Part shown: positions 44,314-52,882 of the stretch, piece by piece | Position numbering within the stretch: the stretch's first letter is position 1 | How the letters are laid out: every line of letters begins with the position of its first letter | Source of the DNA: Paenibacillus sp. MBLB1832 | GTDB lineage: Bacteria > Bacillota > Bacilli > Paenibacillales > NBRC-103111 | Length of the DNA: 64,000 bases | Assembly (NCBI RefSeq): GCF_032271945.1 | Contig: NZ_CP130319.1 | Span: 1,043,501-1,107,500, forward strand | Direction: 5' to 3' | Notes under the pieces: generated by a model | Seen by the model: the letters and a program-made list of their open reading frames with translations, nothing else | Database searches by the model: none | What the model was told of the DNA's origin: nothing | Translations under genes and position numbers: made by a program

Positions 44314-45588
44314 ATGAGCACACAACAATCCCAAACTTATCAATTTCAGAGAAAGATCGACACGTATGCTTCGGCGGATGTCGTCGTCCTTGGCGGCGGG
44401 CCAGCAGGTACTGCGGCTGCGATCAGCGCGGCAAGACTCGGAAAAAAAGTCATTTTGCTGGAAAAATCGGGTCAATTAGGCGGCATGGGGACACTCGGAA
44501 ATGTTAGCGTGTTTATGCCGATCGGCAATGTAACAGGCATCTACCGAGAGCTGATCGCGGAAGTCATGACTGAGTCTCTGCCAAAGCATCACGACGAATC
44601 AATCGCCCCCCAATATTCGCCATTCGTGCTGAGGCATTATTTAAATGAGAAGATGAAGAAGGAACAGGTTCAGGTCATCTACCATGCGGAGTTTATCGGA
44701 ACCGTAAAGGAAGATCGTAGTGTGAAGGCCGTTATCGTTTCAACACGTGAAGGATTGAAAGCATTCGAAGGTAAACAGTTCATCGACTGTACGGGAGACG
44801 CAAGGGCTGCACTAGATGCTGGGGTCCCCTACACGTCGGGAAGAGAAGAGGACGGAATGACCCAGCCCATGACGCTCATGTTTATGATGCAAAATACAGG
44901 CAAACCGGTGATCCCCCTTCTACCTGAAGGTTGTTATCGATATGAAGAAATTGCGGATTTACCCCAAGGACGTCGCTTATATTGGGAGCAGAACAATGAC
45001 GGCACATTGCTTGTGAATATGACGCGGGTCAAAGGAAACGGGACGAACATCCAAGATGTGAACTATGCGGAAACCGAGGCGCTCAAGCAGGTGTTCTCCG
45101 TGGTTAACTACTTACAACGAAACGGATTTGAAACCTATGCGCTCTCGCATGTTGCGAATCAAGTCGGTGTCCGGGAAACGAACCAGATTCAGGGTCTCTA
45201 CACGTTAACAGAGCAGGATGTTGTGAGAGGAACACGCTTTGCGGATGTGGTTGCACAAACGAACTACGAAATCGACATCCATAGTCCTGATGGCCAAAAA
45301 ACGTGTGATGAGCGGAAAGTCGATGGCTATGACATCCCTTACCTATGCATGGTCACAGCGCAGCTTGATAACCTGCTCGTAGCGGGAAGAGCCATTTCCG
45401 CCACTCATGTGGCGATGTCCTCCATGCGGGTGCAGGCGACATGTTTTGCGTTGGGGCAAGCGGCTGGCATCGCGGCATCCATCGCAACGGACGACTCCTG
45501 CTCCGTCAGGGACATTTCTATTGAAGCGCTTCATCGCACGCTGAGCAGCCAGAATGTGATCTTTTACAAAAAAGCGACCGCTCATTGA
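44314..45588 (+). CDS. FAD-dependent oxidoreductase (FAD_oxidored family), copy 2
   Basis: About 424 aa, paralogue of the protein at 41486: DVVVLGGGPAGTAAAISAARLGKKVILLEKSGQLGGMGTLGNVSVFMPIG, GKQFIDCTGDARAALDAGVPY and NLLVAGRAISATHVAMSSMRVQATCFALGQAAGIAASIA. AAGG lies directly before ATG 44308 and six bases further before ATG 44314, so 44314 is preferred. Controlled by the box at 44182 that is repeated before the importer at 49299, so the substrate is probably something the importer brings in. Followed by a terminator. Confidence 0.85.
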   Translation: MSTQQSQTYQFQRKIDTYASADVVVLGGGPAGTAAAISAARLGKKVILLEKSGQLGGMGTLGNVSVFMPIGNVTGIYRELIAEVMTESLPKHHDESIAPQYSPFVLRHYLNEKMKKEQVQVIYHAEFIGTVKEDRSVKAVIVSTREGLKAFEGKQFIDCTGDARAALDAGVPYTSGREEDGMTQPMTLMFMMQNTGKPVIPLLPEGCYRYEEIADLPQGRRLYWEQNNDGTLLVNMTRVKGNGTNIQDVNYAETEALKQVFSVVNYLQRNGFETYALSHVANQVGVRETNQIQGLYTLTEQDVVRGTRFADVVAQTNYEIDIHSPDGQKTCDERKVDGYDIPYLCMVTAQLDNLLVAGRAISATHVAMSSMRVQATCFALGQAAGIAASIATDDSCSVRDISIEALHRTLSSQNVIFYKKATAH

Positions 45589-45613
45589 TCTTCCAATTGC
45601 ATGTTTCACTCAT

Positions 45614-45641
45614 ACAGGCTGCCATGCGGCCTGTTTTTTTC
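45614..45641 (+). terminator. Intrinsic terminator
   Basis: ACAGGC-T-GC / GC-G-GCCTGT stem with CAT loop, followed by T7, 25 bp after the FAD oxidoreductase stop. Confidence 0.8.
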
Positions 45642-45695
45642 TTTCACATGGTATACAATTAGATATAAGCAAAGGACAAGGGGGATGGTAACAGC

Positions 45696-47312
45696 ATGTA
45701 TCGATTAGTAATCGTAGACGATGAACCAACTGTCCGCTATGGATTAAGCACTTATTTTGATTGGGAAAATTATGGCATTGAGGTTGTTGGTGAAGCCGAT
45801 GATGGCGACGTAGCTTTGGAGTTAATTGAACGGATTAAACCCGATATCGTGCTCACCGATGTTCGTATGCCTCAGATGGATGGCATTCGTCTTTCCCATG
45901 CGATTAAAGAGCGGTTTCCAACGATGAAAATTGTGTTTGTGAGTGGGCATGATGACGCAGATTATCTCAAGTCTGCATTAAAGGTCAATGCCGTGGACTA
46001 TATATTTAAACCTGTTGATCGAATCGAGTTGGCTGCTGTCGTGGAGCGGGTTGTCAATGAGTTAAAGGAAGCCGAACAAGAACGCACCTATATTGTCGAT
46101 ATGCAGGTGAAGCTGACTCAGAGCATGCCGTTGCTGCGCGAAAAATTTCTGATGTCTCTAATTCGAGATGGCATTCCTCACCCCGCTAAAATAAAGGACC
46201 GCCTTGACTTTTTGGGTCTAGATTTGCCCGACCAAGCGGTCTACTGGACGATCGTTGTGAAAATCGATGACAGTGCCCAAGTTGTGGCTACACGATCCGA
46301 AAGAGATCAACAGCTGTTATCCTATTCCATCCTGAATATTGTCCAAGAAATTATTCAGAAATATATGCAGGGCTACGCCTTTGAGAATCGCAACGGTGAA
46401 TTCGTAGGGATCATGAGAATGGGCGAGGACGACAATCAAGAGGAACAGTTGTTTCGTGTGGCTGAAGACATTCGCGACAGCCTGCAGCGCTGGTTGAAAA
46501 TCAGCGTTACGATTGGTGTTGGGGAGCGAATATCGGGGTTATCATCTTTACCCCAATCGTATAGCCAAGCGCAGGAAGCTGCGGATCATCGATGGTTTTT
46601 AGGTAAGAATCACATTATCTCGATGGATCATTTGCAGCAGGATACGGAAAGCTTGTATCGTTTCGATTCGGCCGATGGCGAGCGCATCCTGTCCGTCTTG
46701 AAGGCAGCGGACAAAGAGGCACTGCGCATCCATTTAAACAATGTGTTTGAAGCGCTATCCCAACATCGCAAGCAAGGCTTCACCTACGGCCGTAACGTTA
46801 GTTTGCAATTAATTTTGCTTACAAGCAGGCTTTTGCAAGAATTGAATATGGTTGGAGCCGATATGGAAAATAAAGAGAAGGACCTGTGGGAGCGCATTTT
46901 CAAGCTGGAAAGCATTACCGATTTAAGGCATATTGTTGAAGCGCATTTCCTTGAAGTTTGTGAGAAGATTGAAGAGAAGCGAAAGGGGAAGCCGAAAAAT
47001 GTCATTGAACGCATTCAGTCCTTCATTGAACAGCGTTATGCAGATAACTTGCAAATCAGCGATATTGCCAAAGAAGTTTATTTATCATCCACCTATATGT
47101 GCTTGCTGTATAAACAGGAAACTGGGGAAACCATCAACGATTATGTAACGAAGGTCCGAATCGAGAAAGCGAAAGAACTGCTCAGCGATCCCCGCATTAA
47201 GTTTTATGAGATCTGTGATTTGGTTGGGTATTCGGATCCGAGTTATTTCAGTAAGTTGTTTAAAAAGTACGTCGGTCTCACGCCAAGTGCATACCGCGAG
47301 CAGATGATGTAA
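45696..47312 (+). CDS. Response regulator of the YesN type (receiver plus AraC HTH)
   Basis: A 538-aa regulator. Receiver domain at residues 1-120: acidic pocket VDDE (Asp8, Asp9), phospho-acceptor Asp55 (IVLTDVRMPQMDG), switch Ser83, and Lys105 (YIFKPVD). A long middle region (~125-400) follows. AraC-type double HTH at ~435-538 (NLQISDIAKEVYLSSTYMCLLYKQETGETINDYV; KFYEICDLVGYSDPSYFSKLFKKYVGLTPSAYRE). It is followed after 17 bp by its YesM-type kinase. It most likely binds the twin 41-bp boxes that flank the kinase pair. Confidence 0.9.
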   Translation: MYRLVIVDDEPTVRYGLSTYFDWENYGIEVVGEADDGDVALELIERIKPDIVLTDVRMPQMDGIRLSHAIKERFPTMKIVFVSGHDDADYLKSALKVNAVDYIFKPVDRIELAAVVERVVNELKEAEQERTYIVDMQVKLTQSMPLLREKFLMSLIRDGIPHPAKIKDRLDFLGLDLPDQAVYWTIVVKIDDSAQVVATRSERDQQLLSYSILNIVQEIIQKYMQGYAFENRNGEFVGIMRMGEDDNQEEQLFRVAEDIRDSLQRWLKISVTIGVGERISGLSSLPQSYSQAQEAADHRWFLGKNHIISMDHLQQDTESLYRFDSADGERILSVLKAADKEALRIHLNNVFEALSQHRKQGFTYGRNVSLQLILLTSRLLQELNMVGADMENKEKDLWERIFKLESITDLRHIVEAHFLEVCEKIEEKRKGKPKNVIERIQSFIEQRYADNLQISDIAKEVYLSSTYMCLLYKQETGETINDYVTKVRIEKAKELLSDPRIKFYEICDLVGYSDPSYFSKLFKKYVGLTPSAYREQMM

Positions 47313-47329
47313 GGGTGGTGCTAGACGCG

Positions 47330-49171
47330 ATGAAACAGCTGTTTGCAAGAGGCTGGAATTATGCGGTAATGCTTTTCAAAGGCGTCATGGCTGCAAAGAT
47401 TTGGTTGTTTGCCTACGTCCTATTTATTTTAATCCCTGCATCGATTTTGTTGTATGTACATGCCCAGAAGTCGTCGCACATCCTCGAAGAGGAAGTGACC
47501 AATACGATGCTACAGACGCTGAAGCAAGCGAGTATCAACTTGGATTCCCAATTTAACTCCGTTCGAGCTACGTCAAACACGCTATTTATGAATCCTAAAT
47601 TGGTGGAATATTTAAGCCGTACAGCAACGATTAATCAGCAATTGGATACTCTGAAGGATCTGAGACTTCTTGTTGAAAATGCCCAAACGAATATGAGCGT
47701 ATTTCGGGTACGTATTTTTGTGAATGGGGAGCGGCTGTATACTGGCGAGCGAGTTAACTTTTTTGCACTGGATAGTTTAAAAAAGTGGCCATGGTATGAC
47801 ATGGTCATGCAAGCAGAGGGCTCGATTGTATGGACCGGAGCTTATTTAGAGTCCTATATCAGTGAGGAAAATCCAACTTATATTTTCTCAGGAGCTAGGA
47901 TGCTAAGGGATATTAATAGCTTTGATCAAATTTCGGGTGTTCTGCTTATTGACGTGGCAGAGAAGTCCATCACCGATATTCTGAACAAAATGAAGCTAAC
48001 CAAAGAGGGCAGCATTTACTTGCTTGCGAATGATGGCACGGTCATTTCACATCCAGATAAATCGTTGTTGGGCAAAAAAATACGGGAAGACGATCAACTG
48101 GATGTGATCGCTCACAACGAGGAAGGCATCGTTCGACTTATCGATGATAATAATCCGAAATTCGCGATTTATTCGACGGTTAGTTCTACGGGTTGGAAAA
48201 TCGTTGCCGAAGTGCCGCAAACGGAGATTAGTTCCCGCGTTGTAGCGCTCAACCAATTTTCTGGTATAGCGACCATATCAAGCGTGACGATTTTGTTCCT
48301 GCTGCTGGTGTTCATCCTCCTCGCAATCATCGTACGGAATATGAATAGACGCATACAAACCGTGATCCGAACGATTAAACGAGGCGGTATAGAAAGCTTG
48401 GACGAGCGGCCGTTTCAGTCGGATGGCGATTTTAAGCTGCTCGAAAATAGTGTAGACCATCTCATTCACAAGGTTCATGATTTAATGGAAGAAACGTACC
48501 AATCCAAGGTGCAGGAGAGGGAAGCGCAGCTTCGTGCCTTGCAAGCACAGATTAATCCTCACTTCTTGTACAACACGCTGGATACGATTAATTGGATTGC
48601 GATTGGACATAATGCAACCGATATCAGTCACATGATTAATGGCTTGGCCAAATATTTTAGGCTTAGTTTGAATAAGGGAAGAGATTTAGTCAGTGTGACC
48701 GATGAGCTTAATCTCGCTAAGGTTTATTTAGAGATTCAACAAACGCGATTTCCGAAGAGCTTTGAAGTGCATTTTGACATCTCAGAAGGTCTAAATGAGA
48801 TTGAAATGCCGAAGCTGACCTTGCAGCCGATTGTGGAAAATGCGCTTCTCCATGGCATTAGGAAATCAAAGGGGAAGACGGGCGCTATCTGGATTCAGGC
48901 TCGGAAAGAAGAGGATGTTCTGGTGTTATCCGTCACAGATGATGGCATTGGCATGGACTCGGAACTCGTGCAAAGTTTGCTGACAGAACCGCGCCCTATG
49001 ATGAAATCAGACGGATCTGGGAGCTCGTATGGTTTATATAATGTGAACGAAAGGATCAAGCTGTTCGCAGGTGACGCCTACGGACTTGAAATTCACTCCT
49101 CCATTGGTGAGGGAACGACAGTCATGGTTCGAATCAAATATAGACAGCCGTCAGATAAGCCGCCTCTATAG
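47330..49171 (+). CDS. Sensor histidine kinase of the YesM type
   Basis: A ~613-aa membrane kinase: TM1 at about residues 20-42, extracellular dCache-type sensor, TM2 at about 300-325, HAMP linker, His_kinase domain with His411 in QINPHFLYNTLDTINW (phosphorylation site), and a HATPase_c domain (IVENALLHGI, VTDDGIGMD, SSYGLYNVNERI). ATG 47330 lies nine bases after AAGGGTGGTG; GTG codons at 47315 and 47318 fall in that site. It senses an extracellular sugar signal, likely through the importer downstream, and phosphorylates the YesN-like regulator. Confidence 0.9.
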   Translation: MKQLFARGWNYAVMLFKGVMAAKIWLFAYVLFILIPASILLYVHAQKSSHILEEEVTNTMLQTLKQASINLDSQFNSVRATSNTLFMNPKLVEYLSRTATINQQLDTLKDLRLLVENAQTNMSVFRVRIFVNGERLYTGERVNFFALDSLKKWPWYDMVMQAEGSIVWTGAYLESYISEENPTYIFSGARMLRDINSFDQISGVLLIDVAEKSITDILNKMKLTKEGSIYLLANDGTVISHPDKSLLGKKIREDDQLDVIAHNEEGIVRLIDDNNPKFAIYSTVSSTGWKIVAEVPQTEISSRVVALNQFSGIATISSVTILFLLLVFILLAIIVRNMNRRIQTVIRTIKRGGIESLDERPFQSDGDFKLLENSVDHLIHKVHDLMEETYQSKVQEREAQLRALQAQINPHFLYNTLDTINWIAIGHNATDISHMINGLAKYFRLSLNKGRDLVSVTDELNLAKVYLEIQQTRFPKSFEVHFDISEGLNEIEMPKLTLQPIVENALLHGIRKSKGKTGAIWIQARKEEDVLVLSVTDDGIGMDSELVQSLLTEPRPMMKSDGSGSSYGLYNVNERIKLFAGDAYGLEIHSSIGEGTTVMVRIKYRQPSDKPPL

Positions 49172-49190
49172 AAAGAGGTCGGCTTTTTTG
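49157..49190 (+). terminator. Intrinsic terminator overlapping the yesM-type stop
   Basis: AAGCCG and CCTCT pair with AGAGG-T-CGGCTT, then T6. The stem starts 15 bp before the end of the coding sequence. Confidence 0.8.
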
Positions 49191-49202
49191 ATTGTATAAA
49201 AG

Positions 49203-49274
49203 ACCATAAGAATGCACCAGAAACAGAAATATTACCATCTACAAGTGATAGAAAGCTATCGATATAATGAACCT
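49203..49274 (+). promoter_or_regulatory. 41-bp conserved box plus TATAAT, copy 2 (putative YesN-regulated promoter)
   Basis: Gapless counterpart of 44182-44253: box 49203-49243, unconserved spacer, TATAAT at 49263-49268. It places the start of transcription near 49275, just before the ribosome site of the importer gene. This also shows the upstream part of the long open frame starting at 49212 is promoter, not coding. Confidence 0.65.
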
Positions 49275-49298
49275 ATAGAACACGGAGGTGAGCCATTC

Positions 49299-50267
49299 AT
49301 GAGTGTTACCCTAACAGAGCTTGAACAACAAACAGCAGCTCACGCCCAGCCCATAACCAAAGGTAGTGGCAGATGGAAGCTGATCGTTACCAATTATGAT
49401 TTATACCTTTTATTAGTTCCAGGCCTATTATTCCTGTTGTTATTCAAATATGCACCGATGTATGGGATTATCATCGCTTTTCAAGACTTTAATATTTTCG
49501 ATGGCTTTATGGGAAGCAAATGGGTAGGGCTGGATCAATTCGAGAAGCTCATTCATTCGGAAGAGTTTTACCAGGTTTTCATTAACACCTTACTGATCAG
49601 CGTATATAAGATCGTACTGCTTTTCCCGATACCGATCGTCATCGCGCTATTCTTAAATGAGGTTCGGAAAGCGCTATTCAAAAAGACCATTCAAACCATT
49701 ATCTTTCTACCACATTTCTTATCGTGGGTCATCATATCTGGATTATTTATTAATATTTTGTCGCCATCAGGTGGTCTAGTGAACAACGCAATTCAGTGGT
49801 TCGGAGGAACGCCAATCTCCTTCTTTCTGGACAACCAGTTTTTCCGAAGTGTGGTCGTATTCACGGCAGGCTGGAAGGAATCGGGCTGGAACGCCATTAT
49901 TTTCATCGCAGCGATTGCTGGTATTGAACAAGAACAGTATGAAGCGGCTTCCATTGATGGTGCTGGACGGATCCGACAAATGTTTCACATCACGTTACCA
50001 GGCATCATGCCAACGATCATTTTGATCTTAATTTTACGGATGGGGTACTTGCTTGAAGCGGGTACAGAACAAATATTGACCATGTACAACTCTGTCGTCT
50101 ATCAATCCGGCGATGTCATCGGTACCTTTGTTTATCGTCAAGGGCTTGGTCAACAGGATTATAGTTTTAGTACAGCTGTCGGGTTGTTCAACTCCCTTGT
50201 TGGGTTCATCCTCATTATCGCTGGGAATGAACTGAGCAAGAAGTTGATCAAACGAAGTATATGGTAG
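49299..50267 (+). CDS. Sugar ABC transporter permease, LplB type (second importer)
   Basis: About 322 aa, six membrane segments, LplB-group entry FKYAPMYGIIIAFQDFNIFDGF and EAA loop YEAASIDGAGRIRQMFHITLPGIMPT. ATG 49299 has GGAGG ten bases upstream; the frame extends 29 codons earlier through the promoter box and is rejected there. First gene of importer LplB-LplC-lipoprotein downstream of yesNM-like genes. No ATPase is encoded here. Confidence 0.9.
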   Translation: MSVTLTELEQQTAAHAQPITKGSGRWKLIVTNYDLYLLLVPGLLFLLLFKYAPMYGIIIAFQDFNIFDGFMGSKWVGLDQFEKLIHSEEFYQVFINTLLISVYKIVLLFPIPIVIALFLNEVRKALFKKTIQTIIFLPHFLSWVIISGLFINILSPSGGLVNNAIQWFGGTPISFFLDNQFFRSVVVFTAGWKESGWNAIIFIAAIAGIEQEQYEAASIDGAGRIRQMFHITLPGIMPTIILILILRMGYLLEAGTEQILTMYNSVVYQSGDVIGTFVYRQGLGQQDYSFSTAVGLFNSLVGFILIIAGNELSKKLIKRSIW

Positions 50268-50279
50268 GGGTGGAAAAGC

Positions 50280-51155
50280 ATGCATAAGAAAACACTTGGT
50301 GATTGGACGTTTGATATTGGTATATATCTTGTTCTCCTACTATGCGGCTTAGCAACGTTGCTGCCACTAGCGAATATTTTATCCAAAGCAATTAGTGAAG
50401 AGTCCGCCGTAATCTCTGGTAAAGTGGGGATTTTCCCAGTTGGCTTCCAACTCGATACGATGAAGTATGTTGTGTCTTCGAACCAATTCCTTCACTCGAT
50501 TGGAATTTCACTATTGATCACCGTTGTAGGCACACTACTTGCCATTTTATTAACGGCCATATCCGCTTATCCGTTATCCAAAAGGCACCTTCCCGGCATT
50601 TCCATTATTATGGTGATGTTCATATTCACAATGATGTTTAACGGTGGAATTATTCCTAATTACCTGCTGATGAAGAAATTGCATCTCATTAATAACTTAT
50701 GGTCTCTCATGCTGCCCGCACTCATTAGTGTTTTCAATATGTTGGTTATTAAAAGCTACTATGAATCATTGCCTGAAGCGCTTGAAGAATCGGCTAAAAT
50801 GGATGGTGCTCGTAACTTTACAATTCTGTTTCGTATCATTCTTCCGTTAAGCGTACCTGTCATTGCAACGATCGCGCTTTTCTATGCGGTCTACTTTTGG
50901 AATGACTACTTTCATCCGATGCTTTACATTAATGACGCCGGTCTCAAGCCATTGCAGCTCTACTTGCGTGATATCGTAATGGATGCTGACAGCTCAAGCG
51001 CCGTGAACAAAAGTGCTGATGATTTGATGAATGTGTCCGCAGAAGGTATTCGTGCTGCAACTGTCATCGCGTCGATCATCCCCATGTTACTCGTATACCC
51101 GTATCTGCAAAAGCATTTTGTCAAAGGTGTTCTTATCGGATCTGTAAAAGGGTGA
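50280..51155 (+). CDS. Sugar ABC transporter permease, LplC type (second importer)
   Basis: A 291-aa permease, six segments, EAA loop EESAKMDGARNFTILFRIILPLSVPV and family C-terminus YPYLQKHFVKGVLIGSVKG. It has the same length as the permease at 4768 and is clearly its paralogue. Starts 12 bp after the LplB-like gene with AGGGG ribosome site. Confidence 0.9.
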   Translation: MHKKTLGDWTFDIGIYLVLLLCGLATLLPLANILSKAISEESAVISGKVGIFPVGFQLDTMKYVVSSNQFLHSIGISLLITVVGTLLAILLTAISAYPLSKRHLPGISIIMVMFIFTMMFNGGIIPNYLLMKKLHLINNLWSLMLPALISVFNMLVIKSYYESLPEALEESAKMDGARNFTILFRIILPLSVPVIATIALFYAVYFWNDYFHPMLYINDAGLKPLQLYLRDIVMDADSSSAVNKSADDLMNVSAEGIRAATVIASIIPMLLVYPYLQKHFVKGVLIGSVKG

Positions 51156-51168
51156 ATTTGCATTAATG

Positions 51169-51191
51169 CCCTTGATGGTTAATGTCAAGGG
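51169..51191 (+). other. Intercistronic hairpin
   Basis: CCCTTGA / TCAAGGG with a 9-nt loop between the permease and binding-protein genes, with only a short T run. Such hairpins can stabilise the permease mRNA end or let the binding protein be made in excess. Confidence 0.45.
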
Positions 51192-51231
51192 TTTAATGAT
51201 ATAGTAAACATAAGATTAGGGAGGTTTACAC

Positions 51232-52788
51232 ATGTTAAAAAACAAAAAATTCATGCTAGTAGCCGTTGCAGCAAGCCTATCTTTTACGTCCCTTGTTGCT
51301 TGCTCTTCCAAAACAAATACAGGAAGCAGCACAACAACTCCAGCTAGTAAAGCGGCGGCGACCGCTGCAGCTACAGCAGCTGGACCTAAACCAGAATTGA
51401 AATCGCTTCAAATTTGGCAAAAGGATGATTATAACACCTATCCTGTTGCGAAATACTTGGAACAAGCGACAGGTTATAAAGTGCAGTACGATATGCTGCC
51501 ACAGGATAAGCCGCAAGACAAGTTGAACATCTTGATTGCTTCTGGCGAACCTTATGATGCGATTACAACAGCTGGATCTACTGATTTCAAAGCTTTATAT
51601 GCCGATTATGCTAAAAAAGGCGCTTTAACAGATCTAGGACCGCTGATTGATAAGTATGGACCGAACATTAAAGCAGCCATTGCTCCTTCCGCATTGGAAG
51701 CTGCCAAAATCGAAGGCAAATTATATGCGATCCCAACGACATCACTCTCTTTTGCAGGTGAAAGCTTATACATTCGTCAAGATTGGCTTGACAAAGTCGG
51801 GATGAAAGCGCCTACAACGCTAGATGAGCTTACTGCTGTTCTGAAAGCCTTTAAGGAGAAAGATCCGGGTGGAAACGGTGACAAGAACATTCCATTAACC
51901 GTTAAAGGAGACGCGCCTATTATTCCTAATATTGCCGGTGCTTTTGGCTTAGCGAATTTCTGGAATGATGTGAATGGCAAGTTAACACCGCGTGTGCTTG
52001 ACCCCGCTTATAAAGATTACGTAACCTACGTTTCTGATCTCTTTAAACAAGGCTTGCTCGATAAAGAGTTTGCTGCCAATAAAGATGCTACTGCGAAGGA
52101 GAAATTCTCCAGTGGTAAAGCAGGAATGATCATGATTCACTGGGCAGACGTACCTACGATTAATGATGCATTGATTAAAAACATTCCAACAGCTAAAGCG
52201 ACCTATATTCCAACCTTAAAAGGAAAAGATGGGAAAATTGGTTTAAGCGCTACCCAAGGTTTTGATCGCATTACTTATATTCCTAAGGCTTCCAAGCATC
52301 CTGAAGATGCAATCAAATGGATGAACGCTAAGCTCGAGAAAGATACGTTCAGAACAATGGCAATTGGTGAAGAAAACAAGCATTACACGTTAAAAGATGG
52401 TGCTTATACGCCAATTCTACCGATCTTTACAGATGAGCGTAACCAAGCGAATAACTTTTTAATGGGAACGGATGATAAAATCTATCCGACTTACTGGCAA
52501 GCTCGTGTACGTAAAGATATGCGTTTGTTCGATGCTTGGAACTTCATGAATACCTTGCAACCAGCAAATACAAAAATACCAGATCCGTTAGGTTATGCTC
52601 CGTATTTGACGGAATTCTCCAAGAACTTCCAACCGCTGAATACAATGGTTAACGACTTCACAACGAAGCTAATTTTCGGTGCTGAACCGATGACTGGTAT
52701 CGAGGCATTCCAAGCCAAATTCAAATCTTCCGGTGGAGACGCGAGTTATAAAGAAGTGAATGATTGGTACGCGACCGCTAAGAAATAG
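51232..52788 (+). CDS. Extracellular solute-binding lipoprotein (second importer)
   Basis: A 518-aa lipoprotein with signal peptide and lipobox LVAC (Cys24), then an Ala/Thr/Ser linker. Family 1 binding-protein features: LQIWQKDDYNTYPVAKYLEQATGYKVQYDMLP, KLNILIASGEPYDAITT, KLYAIPTTSLSFAGESLYIRQDWLDKVG. GGGAGG lies before the ATG. It captures an oligosaccharide or sugar derivative for the permease pair; regulated with them by the 49203 box. Codon use is slightly more T/A-rich than the neighbours, typical of highly expressed genes. Confidence 0.9.
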   Translation: MLKNKKFMLVAVAASLSFTSLVACSSKTNTGSSTTTPASKAAATAAATAAGPKPELKSLQIWQKDDYNTYPVAKYLEQATGYKVQYDMLPQDKPQDKLNILIASGEPYDAITTAGSTDFKALYADYAKKGALTDLGPLIDKYGPNIKAAIAPSALEAAKIEGKLYAIPTTSLSFAGESLYIRQDWLDKVGMKAPTTLDELTAVLKAFKEKDPGGNGDKNIPLTVKGDAPIIPNIAGAFGLANFWNDVNGKLTPRVLDPAYKDYVTYVSDLFKQGLLDKEFAANKDATAKEKFSSGKAGMIMIHWADVPTINDALIKNIPTAKATYIPTLKGKDGKIGLSATQGFDRITYIPKASKHPEDAIKWMNAKLEKDTFRTMAIGEENKHYTLKDGAYTPILPIFTDERNQANNFLMGTDDKIYPTYWQARVRKDMRLFDAWNFMNTLQPANTKIPDPLGYAPYLTEFSKNFQPLNTMVNDFTTKLIFGAEPMTGIEAFQAKFKSSGGDASYKEVNDWYATAKK

Positions 52789-52800
52789 GTATATACGAAG

Positions 52801-52831
52801 AGCCCGTAAGATCCAATTTTACGGGCTTTTT
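52801..52831 (+). terminator. Intrinsic terminator of the second importer operon
   Basis: AGCCCGTAA / TTACGGGCT, 9-nt loop, then T5, 13 bp after the stop. Confidence 0.88.
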
Positions 52832-52882
52832 GTCGTGTTCAATGAATACATATAATAGCAGCCATGTAAAGGAATGATGCGA

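Noticed and set aside
49212..49298. N-terminal extension of the LplB-type permease
   Set aside because: The segment coincides with the conserved promoter box and TATAAT; the true ribosome site is just before ATG 49299.
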